This document shows, piece after piece, positions 7,063 through 11,652 of a stretch of DNA of 11,652 nucleotides. Every line of letters begins with the position of its first letter. Positions within the stretch are counted from its first letter, which is position 1. A program made the translations under genes and the position numbers. A model generated the notes under the pieces. That model made no database searches. It had not been told where the DNA came from and saw only the letters and a program-made list of their open reading frames with translations. This DNA is from Bacteroidota bacterium (GTDB lineage: Bacteria; Bacteroidota; Ignavibacteria; Kapaibacteriales; UBA2268), in NCBI GenBank assembly GCA_027371665.1, contig DAHXMP010000116.1, forward strand, positions 1-11,652, in the 5' to 3' direction.

Positions 7063-7087
7063 GACTCCGAGTCGCAATAAGCCTTAT
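7063..7087. repeat. Two adjacent 11-base palindromes just after the permease stop
   Basis: GACTC-C-GAGTC (7063-7073) and ATAAG-C-CTTAT (7077-7087) are each perfect dyads around a single central base, separated by GCA. They follow the lolC/E-like stop (7091-7093) by a few bases on the minus strand. A run of nine T on the plus strand precedes them, which gives A residues on the transcript, so this is not a standard intrinsic terminator. Confidence 0.35.
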
Positions 7088-7090
7088 ATT

Positions 7091-8347
7091 TTATTCTTCC
7101 CTGATTGATTGTGATATTACAGTGTGTGAAGCCCTGTGAGCCGGATATAATGCCGCTGAAAGAGATAGTATCATAGATATGGTGCACACGATGATAATAT
7201 CCATAGTATGAATTGATACCGGTATTGCCTGGATTAAAAATTTACTTGCGTCGAGCCTGAATATACCATATCTAATTTGTAAATAACATAGGCCCAATCC
7301 GAGAACTGCTCCTATGAATGTACTTAATAAACCGATAACAATTCCCTCGTAAATATAAATTTTCTTAATTAATGAGTCTGTTGCACCTATTGCTTTCAAT
7401 ATGCCTATATCTGCTCTTTTTTCGATTACAGTCATTGAAAGAGATGCAAGGACATTGAATGCGGCAATCACGACTATTAAGGTTAGAATAATAAATGAAG
7501 CATATCTTTCAAATTGCATAATATTATATAATTCCTTATGAAGGTCATACCAGCTTTGTACGATTACCCGATTTGGTAATAATTGTTTTAATTTTTGTTT
7601 AACATTATTTGTTTTATCAATCGAATAAAGCCTGATATCTATGCTTGAAGCAGTTCCTTTTGGTGGATTAAATAATGATTCACCTGTTTCATAGTCAGTG
7701 TATGCATAATTCTCATCATACTCTTTTGAATTTGTCTGGAAAATTCCTGTAACTATAACCTGTGCTTCTTCGGAACCTGAAAAAGTCCTTATTGATTTTT
7801 CAATTAATAAAGGTGATGCTAAAGAAACAGTATCACCGGGTAAAGCTTTTAGTTTGTCTGATAGTGCAGTTCCTATTACAATTCCCGGTAAACCTTTGTT
7901 ATCGGATAGTTCAAAATTTCCAATAATTACTTTTTCTGCTATTCCTGAAACATATCCTATTTCACTTTGCTTAACGGCATTCAGGGTTATAACATTTATA
8001 CTTTTATGTCTTATAGCGACGATTCTTCCCTGTAGAATTGTTGAGGAAGCTTTTATTTGCGGAATCTTTTGAATTTTTATTTCCAATGAACCTGCATCGT
8101 CTAACCATGCTCCTTCCCGGGCTGTAATCCTTATATGCGGGTCAAAACCAATAAGCTGTCCTTCTGCGAATTCCCTGAAACCATTAAAGATAGAAGTAAC
8201 GCATATTATTGCCGCAACTCCAATCATAATACCGATTATTGATATTATGGATATAACGGTAATAAAATGGAATGACCTGACCGTAAATATATATCTTAAG
8301 GCTGTTTTTAAAGGAAATATTATTGAATTCTTTTTATTTCTTTTCAT
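7091..8347 (-). CDS. LolC/LolE-type lipoprotein-releasing ABC transporter permease (MacB/FtsX superfamily)
   Basis: 418 residues, inner-membrane permease that, with the LolD ATPase, would extract lipoproteins from the inner membrane for transfer to LolA. Topology fits the family. TM1 is at about 28-52, followed by a long periplasmic domain (about 55-280), then TM2 (283-303), TM3 (333-357) and TM4 (380-402). The cytoplasmic coupling segment VIEKRADIGILKAIGAT (307-323) and the preceding WYDLHKELYNIMQFERYASF stretch (266-285) are characteristic of LolC/LolE. Length matches (about 400-415 usual). The ATG at 8347 has GGAAAAG upstream. LolD is not adjacent, which is common when one permease forms a homodimer with an ATPase encoded elsewhere. 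The neighbours on both sides encode exported proteins, consistent with an envelope role. Other FtsX-family exporters are possible but less likely. Confidence 0.85.
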   Translation of the reverse strand: MKRNKKNSIIFPLKTALRYIFTVRSFHFITVISIISIIGIMIGVAAIICVTSIFNGFREFAEGQLIGFDPHIRITAREGAWLDDAGSLEIKIQKIPQIKASSTILQGRIVAIRHKSINVITLNAVKQSEIGYVSGIAEKVIIGNFELSDNKGLPGIVIGTALSDKLKALPGDTVSLASPLLIEKSIRTFSGSEEAQVIVTGIFQTNSKEYDENYAYTDYETGESLFNPPKGTASSIDIRLYSIDKTNNVKQKLKQLLPNRVIVQSWYDLHKELYNIMQFERYASFIILTLIVVIAAFNVLASLSMTVIEKRADIGILKAIGATDSLIKKIYIYEGIVIGLLSTFIGAVLGLGLCYLQIRYGIFRLDASKFLIQAIPVSIHTMDIIIVCTISMILSLSAALYPAHRASHTVISQSIREE

Positions 8348-8489
8348 CTTTTCCGAATTTTCATTTTATCATAATGCAATTAAATGAATATTTCCATAAA
8401 AATTGCGTGGAAAATTAAACCATAATTATGTGATATGCGAAAAATGGAGGTACAATTTGATATTAAACTTTAGAAAAGAAATTGATTGT

Positions 8490-8990
8490 CTATTTTTGGG
8501 GAATAAACAATGGAATAATTGAAGTTACAATTTCATCAATACATTCCATCACTTTATCCTCTTTCTTAAAAATATCCTTAGCATGGTACTTCTGATTTGC
8601 AAGTTTGGTTCTAACGTTATAGGCATAACAATCAATCAGAAAAGTCCCTGCATTAATATTAAAATTTCCCATGACAACCCATTTAATATTCAGCATTTTT
8701 GCAGCTTTCCACATGTCTGACTGATATTCGGGATTGTTTGGGTCAAGATTCAATTCGGCAAGAAGGCTTTCTATTGAATCCGAAGGTACAATATCAAAAT
8801 ACTTCTTATCCGGGTCTATCTTAAATAATGCCTTAGTCAGCGAATCCTGGAATTTATAGCACCAGATATTAAATTTAAAGTTTCCGTCTTTGTTCATGAA
8901 CGGGAACACTGCAATTCTTGTCTGGGCTGTTAAAGAATGAGTAAAAATCAGGAATGAAAAAAATAACAATAATGGAAATAACTTTTTCAT
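8490..8990 (-). CDS. Small exported protein, CsgG / TolB-N-like fold (tentative)
   Basis: 166 residues. A clear signal peptide (about 1-22, KK followed by a Leu/Phe-rich core and SLTAQ) predicts export to the periplasm or surface; no lipobox Cys is present. The mature part starts with RIAVFPFMNKDG, then a helix with FQDSLTKAL, then FDIVPSDSIESLLAELNL, then AAKMLNIKWVVMGNFNINAGTFLIDCYAYNVRT. This order, meaning an AVFPF strand, a helix, a VP-x-D segment with a following helix, then an A-x-x-L-x-x-x-VVMG-F strand and another strand, recalls CsgG, FlgO and TolB N-domains, which are built the same way. The exact family cannot be settled by eye. AAGGGA sits 6 bases upstream of the ATG. It starts 30 bases after the Hpt gene stop and precedes the LolC/E-like permease by 142 bases, so it may share a transcript with both. 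Confidence 0.6.
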   Translation of the reverse strand: MKKLFPLLLFFSFLIFTHSLTAQTRIAVFPFMNKDGNFKFNIWCYKFQDSLTKALFKIDPDKKYFDIVPSDSIESLLAELNLDPNNPEYQSDMWKAAKMLNIKWVVMGNFNINAGTFLIDCYAYNVRTKLANQKYHAKDIFKKEDKVMECIDEIVTSIIPLFIPQK

Positions 8991-9020
8991 GTTCTTCCCT
9001 TTAAAATTAATTAAAACTAA

Positions 9021-9320
9021 TCAGGTATTTTCAATCTCTTTTTTAATGTTTATGAAAGATTGCTTTAATTTTGGACCCATCTGAACAGCATTTTCCCAGT
9101 CCTTGTTTTTTGCATATCCCATGAGTTCTATACCCAGGGCAGCGATTTCATCAAGACCGAATTGGAAACAGGAACCTTTCAGAGTATGACCGAATCTGTA
9201 CAGCTCATCTGAGTTCTTAGCTTGAATCAATTCGTCAAATTGAGCATCTATATCCTGAATCCATGTATCAACAAACTCCGGTAATAACTCCAATACAAAA
9301 GGGTCATTTGGTAATTGCAC
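9021..9320 (-). CDS. Histidine phosphotransfer (Hpt) domain protein
   Basis: 99 residues from GTG 9318-9320, a stand-alone Hpt domain of the kind that carries phosphate between receiver domains in multi-step phosphorelays. The phosphorylatable His is H45 in FGHTLKGSCFQFGLDEIAALG, an excellent match to the HxLKGS motif. Acidic and amphipathic helices before and after complete the four-helix bundle, which accounts for the whole protein. The start choice matters: the frame is open upstream to 9431, but those extra 37 codons would lie partly inside RNase P RNA. The GTG has a strong Shine-Dalgarno AAGGAA 6 bases upstream and gives a typical Hpt length. No histidine kinase or response regulator is in the window, so its partners are unknown. 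It starts about 40 bases after rnpB and 30 bases before the CsgG-like gene. Confidence 0.85.
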   Translation of the reverse strand: MQLPNDPFVLELLPEFVDTWIQDIDAQFDELIQAKNSDELYRFGHTLKGSCFQFGLDEIAALGIELMGYAKNKDWENAVQMGPKLKQSFINIKKEIENT

Positions 9321-9326
9321 AATTAA

Positions 9327-9332
9327 TTCCTT
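9327..9332 (-). promoter_or_regulatory. Ribosome binding site that fixes the Hpt GTG start
   Basis: The minus strand reads AAGGAA followed by 6 bases and GTG. It is one of the strongest Shine-Dalgarno sites in the window and lies outside the rnpB sequence, so it decides against the longer start at 9431. Confidence 0.75.
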
Positions 9333-9359
9333 TAAAAATGAAAAAAATAAATTTTTGGC

Positions 9360-9820
9360 ACCATAAAGAAAACTGTAAGCCGGATTTTGTCTTGGAAATG
9401 TTTGTAGAACAAAGGCCGAGGCAGCCATCAATCTGGAAACAGTGTCACCACTGCCTTCAAGCAGCCTACCCGGAAACGGGGGATATAAATCCGATTGAGC
9501 GAACAGCTCTTTATTTGTTGTAACAAATCCGTTTTCTTATTTGGCTTTGCTCCATGCAGGGTTTGCAATGCCGTTCCGATCACTCGGAACGCGGTAAGCT
9601 CTTGCCTTGCCTTTTCACCCTTACCTCCTGCTCCCTATAATGGGACGGATCGGCGGTTTGTTTTCTGTTGCACTTTCCGTCTTCCTGCTTTTACGGCAGG
9701 AAGCCTTCGTGTTACGAAGTGCATTGTTCTTTGGAGTTCGGACTTTCCTCACCTTTTATAAGATGCGGCTGCCCGTTCTCTTTTGATGCCTGATATAAAG
9801 AACATTTTCACAAATGATAA
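9360..9820 (-). ncRNA. rnpB: RNase P RNA (bacterial class A)
   Basis: Catalytic RNA that matures tRNA 5' ends with the RnpA protein. On the minus strand it shows the universally conserved blocks in order: GAGGAAAGTCCGAACTCC, GTGCAACAGA, AAACCGCCGA-type (AAACAAACCGCCGAT), AGGTAAGGGTGAAA, GCAAGAGCTTACCGCG, GGAGCAAAGCCAAATA, GGGTAGGCTGCTTGA and, near the 3' end, ACAAAATCCGGCTTA. P2 can form from AAATGTT at the 5' side (within 9801-9809) and AACATTT at the 3' side. P3 is enclosed by CTTTATA and TATAAAAG. The two termini are estimates, since P1 could not be paired with certainty; the 5' end may lie 10-20 bases either way. At about 460 nt it is longer than E. coli (377 nt), partly because of an enlarged P17 loop. 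It sits between the zinc-ribbon and Hpt genes on the same strand. Confidence 0.95.
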
Positions 9821-9936
9821 ATAATTAGTAATTAATTATATTTTGTGATTGATAATTTTTTTTAATTTAATAAAATTCTTTTGATAATTTAAATTGTATC
9901 TGCAAACAAGATATTATTTTGACAACCCAGATAAAA

Positions 9937-10665
9937 CTAAAATGTCGTCGAATCAATATCAATATCTTCAGGGTAAAGAATTCTTCCGCAGTTCTCGCAA
10001 AAAAACAATTGGTCAAGATTATTTCTGATTTCGACGATTTTCTGCGGTGGTACAGCGCTAAAACAACCGGAACAGCTGTTTCTTCTTACCCTGACAGCGG
10101 CATCCTTAGTATGCTCCCTGACCCGGTTGTAATCTTTCATGAATTCTTTACTGATTTTTTTCTGAGTGTCTTTTCTCTTTTTACGTAAATTAACGACATC
10201 TTCATTCTGGTCGTTGCTAATCTGCTCATACTCGGTTTCAATATCCTCGAGTTCTGTCTTAATATCGGTTACTTCCTTTTTCTGTTCTTCTATTTTTGCA
10301 ATTAAATTTTCCTCCCTGACGCCTGTACTTCTGAGTTCAGTTGAAAGCTTGGAATATTCATCCCTGATATTTTCAATTTCACGGGTAATAGCGTCGAATT
10401 CCTTATTGTTTCTGACGAGGAACTGTTGTTTTGAAAGTTTTTCTTCTTGGGTTTTGAGTGATGTGAGTTTATTCTTGGCACTGGAGGCAAATTTTTTATT
10501 TTCAGCGAGAATGTTTTCAGATTCTTTTAATCGTATTTTTGCATCGTCGAGCCTCGATTTTATTTTTTTTATTCTTTCGGGAAGGTCGCCATACTCTTCA
10601 CTCAAATCGTCTAGTTCCCTGTCTATAACTGAGAGCAAGGCTACGTTGTAAATTGGAGATTCCAT
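9937..10665 (-). CDS. Coiled-coil C4-type zinc-ribbon protein (CT398-like family)
   Basis: 242 residues, cytoplasmic (no signal or membrane segment). Residues about 10-190 are a long charged coiled coil, rich in Glu, Lys and Leu heptads, with the family-like QFLVRNNKEFDAITREIENI (81-100). The C-terminus is a four-cysteine zinc ribbon, C198-x2-C201 and C223-x2-C226 (SCSGCF and FFCENCGRIL), ending in YPED. This is the architecture of the Chlamydia CT398 family (zf-RING_7), whose exact role is not settled; links to type III secretion, sigma-54 or nucleic-acid handling have been proposed for the Chlamydia member. It starts 18 bases after the nif3-like stop, so the two are almost certainly one operon, an arrangement commonly seen for this pair. 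rnpB follows about 115 bases downstream. Confidence 0.85.
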   Translation of the reverse strand: MESPIYNVALLSVIDRELDDLSEEYGDLPERIKKIKSRLDDAKIRLKESENILAENKKFASSAKNKLTSLKTQEEKLSKQQFLVRNNKEFDAITREIENIRDEYSKLSTELRSTGVREENLIAKIEEQKKEVTDIKTELEDIETEYEQISNDQNEDVVNLRKKRKDTQKKISKEFMKDYNRVREHTKDAAVRVRRNSCSGCFSAVPPQKIVEIRNNLDQLFFCENCGRILYPEDIDIDSTTF

Positions 10666-10683
10666 GTAATCATCACCATATAT

Positions 10684-11529
10684 TTAGTTGTTATTTATTA
10701 AATAATTTTTTTGTAATCTGATATATTTTTCTGTATCCGGAAAATATCTTACCGGATTTGTAAAAACATTTGATAAATTAATTTTAATATCTCTTTCGGT
10801 TTTTAATTCATGTTTCAGGAGCTTAAGTAGTCCATTCGGTACAAATTGTTCCATCTCATAGTGACCGGGGTCAATTAACATCATTTTTCCGTTAGCTTCA
10901 TGGAAATGGTGATAAGAAATATCAGCCGTTATAAATGCATCTACACCTGCATTAATAGCATTTTGTATAAACATAGAGCCGCTTCCCCCAACGATAGCTA
11001 TAGTTTTAATTTTTTTCGTGTCGTTCCACGGTGAATGTCTTATCGGTGAATTACAAATTTTTTGAACAGAATTTAAAAGTTCTCTTCCGGTAACCGGCTT
11101 TTTGGGTTTAGCAATAATACCCATTCCTTTGTTTTTGAATTTCGGATTTTGAACCAGAAAATCAATTGTTTCCAAATTTAATCTATCTGCCAGAAGTCTG
11201 GAAGTACCTTCAGAATATGAATCGAAATTTGTGTGAACTACAATAAGTGATATGGAATTTTTGATAAGTGTGGAACTTAACGTCCCGACTCTTGAATCTT
11301 CTGAAATTGACAATAAAGGATGATATATTAATGGGTGAAAACAAATGATACATTCTGTTTTTTTTGATATGGCTTCTTTTATGACGTAATCGTCAATTTC
11401 CATCGTTATTAGAATTTTAGATATATTTTTTCTTCCTCCCTGGATTTGTAATCCGATTCTGTCTTCCTCCATTCCCGAAACCGGGGGCAATACTTCTTCG
11501 ATAATTTTCAATAAACGTTCAATCCTCAT
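10684..11529 (-). CDS. Nif3-like dinuclear metal-centre protein (YbgI/YqfO family)
   Basis: 281 residues from ATG 11529; a TTG one codon earlier is in frame but less likely. Nif3-like proteins form toroidal hexamers with a two-metal site. They are often labelled GTP cyclohydrolase I type 2, though the cellular substrate is uncertain. Recognisable blocks, numbered from the TTG-start Met as 1, are EEDRIGLQIQG (22-32), CFHPLIYHPL (64-73), VVHTNFDSYSEG (98-109), VGGSGS (181-186), ITADISYHHFHEA (201-213) and LIDPGHYEMEQF (219-230). Metal ligands H66, D104, H224 and E228 are present. The preceding His of the usual HHP motif is F65, so one ligand appears lost. The start overlaps the stop of an 11-codon leader ORF (TGATG), which suggests translational coupling. 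The CT398-like zinc-ribbon gene follows after 18 bases. Confidence 0.9.
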   Translation of the reverse strand: MRIERLLKIIEEVLPPVSGMEEDRIGLQIQGGRKNISKILITMEIDDYVIKEAISKKTECIICFHPLIYHPLLSISEDSRVGTLSSTLIKNSISLIVVHTNFDSYSEGTSRLLADRLNLETIDFLVQNPKFKNKGMGIIAKPKKPVTGRELLNSVQKICNSPIRHSPWNDTKKIKTIAIVGGSGSMFIQNAINAGVDAFITADISYHHFHEANGKMMLIDPGHYEMEQFVPNGLLKLLKHELKTERDIKINLSNVFTNPVRYFPDTEKYIRLQKNYLINNN

Positions 11530-11564
11530 CAATACGTCTCATTTGTATATGCGTTAGCAGCCAT
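11529..11564 (-). CDS. 11-residue leader ORF overlapping the nif3-like start
   Basis: ATG at 11564 encodes MAANAYTNETY and stops at TGA, whose A is the first base of the nif3-like ATG (TGATG). It has a good Shine-Dalgarno (AAAAAAGGA, 5 bases before the ATG), better than anything directly in front of nif3. It could be a coupling or leader peptide that loads ribosomes for nif3, or simply a place where the nif3 ribosome binding site lies unusually far upstream. No run of identical regulatory codons is seen, so classical amino-acid attenuation is not indicated. Confidence 0.4.
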   Translation of the reverse strand: MAANAYTNETY

Positions 11565-11602
11565 CAAAATCCTTTTTTCTATTTTTGAACCTGGTTAAAC
11601 TT

Positions 11603-11633
11603 CAAAAATACAAAAGTTAAATTTTTCTTACAA
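11603..11633 (-). promoter_or_regulatory. Predicted promoter of the nif3-like / zinc-ribbon operon
   Basis: On the minus strand TTG (11631-11633) is followed after 20 bases by TATTTTTG (11603-11610), matching the Bacteroidota housekeeping pattern of a TTTG-type -33 and TAnnTTTG -7. Transcription would start near 11596, leaving about 30 bases before the leader ORF. The match is short and the DNA AT-rich, so it is suggestive only. Confidence 0.4.
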
Positions 11634-11652
11634 TTTTTATAAAATGTAAAAC

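Noticed and set aside
8348..8489. Possible small gene or riboswitch between the permease and the CsgG-like gene
   Set aside because: No frame of useful length and no known riboswitch core; only a weak TTTCCA/TGGAAA dyad in AT-rich DNA.
9263..9761. Two plus-strand open frames of 86 and 88 codons
   Set aside because: They lie largely opposite RNase P RNA, and the first also opposite the Hpt gene. Their sequences resemble no protein, and rnpB explains the base conservation and GC content here.
9821..9936. rnpB promoter in the spacer after the zinc-ribbon gene
   Set aside because: The closest candidate (TATCATTTG on the minus strand) has one base too many for TAnnTTTG and would start transcription inside the expected P2 region, so I did not list it.
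10166..10651. 161-codon plus-strand frame rich in Ser and Leu
   Set aside because: It is the antisense of the Glu/Lys-rich coiled coil of the zinc-ribbon protein, which typically gives long Ser/Leu/Phe-rich shadow frames.
1..11652. CRISPR array, prophage, toxin-antitoxin or defence system
   Set aside because: I saw no short direct repeats with regular spacing, integrase, attachment site, phage structural gene or recognisable toxin-antitoxin pair; nearly all DNA is accounted for by housekeeping genes and short spacers.

Overview
This 11.65-kb AT-rich window carries ordinary chromosomal housekeeping genes. It suggests a bacterium of the Bacteroidota/Ignavibacteriota (FCB) side of the tree. The reasons are a CoaBC with the PAMD variant of the PAMN motif seen in Bacteroidota, several TAnnTTTG-type -7 boxes, mostly weak Shine-Dalgarno sites, TTG and GTG starts, and a nif3 / zinc-ribbon / RNase P RNA block. 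The assignment is an inference; there is no rRNA in the window to settle it.

Left end (1-1082, minus strand): the N-terminal two thirds of trigger factor (tig), starting at a TTG, lies just downstream of a tRNA-Leu(UAG). The tig gene breaks at base 113/114. Bases 1-113 are a perfect reverse complement of 639-751, so the end looks like a fold-back chimera or an inverted rearrangement rather than the true 3' part of tig.

Middle (1249-6115): hydroxysqualene dehydroxylase (hpnE, plus strand) is followed by a small decayed TerB-like gene with a frameshift and probably an upstream nonsense codon. Its last stop codon abuts the stop of convergent coaBC (minus strand, coenzyme A synthesis). coaBC diverges from der (plus strand, ribosome-assembly GTPase) across a palindrome-rich spacer.

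Envelope block (6136-8990, minus strand): in transcription order these are a small secreted CsgG/TolB-N-like protein, a LolC/E-type lipoprotein-export permease, and a secreted protein with an N-terminal carboxypeptidase-regulatory-like segment and a degenerate OmpA-like C-terminal half. No LolD ATPase is present.

Right end (9021-11652, minus strand): in transcription order these are a putative promoter, an 11-codon leader ORF with a good Shine-Dalgarno that overlaps the nif3-like start, the Nif3-like gene, a CT398-type coiled-coil zinc-ribbon gene, the RNase P RNA (rnpB), and a 99-residue Hpt phosphotransfer protein. Its GTG start lies just outside rnpB.

I found no convincing new defence, mobile or metabolic system. 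Points worth following are the fold-back end, the broken TerB-like gene, the nif3 leader ORF and its altered metal site, the enlarged P17 region of rnpB, and the start-codon hairpin of coaBC.
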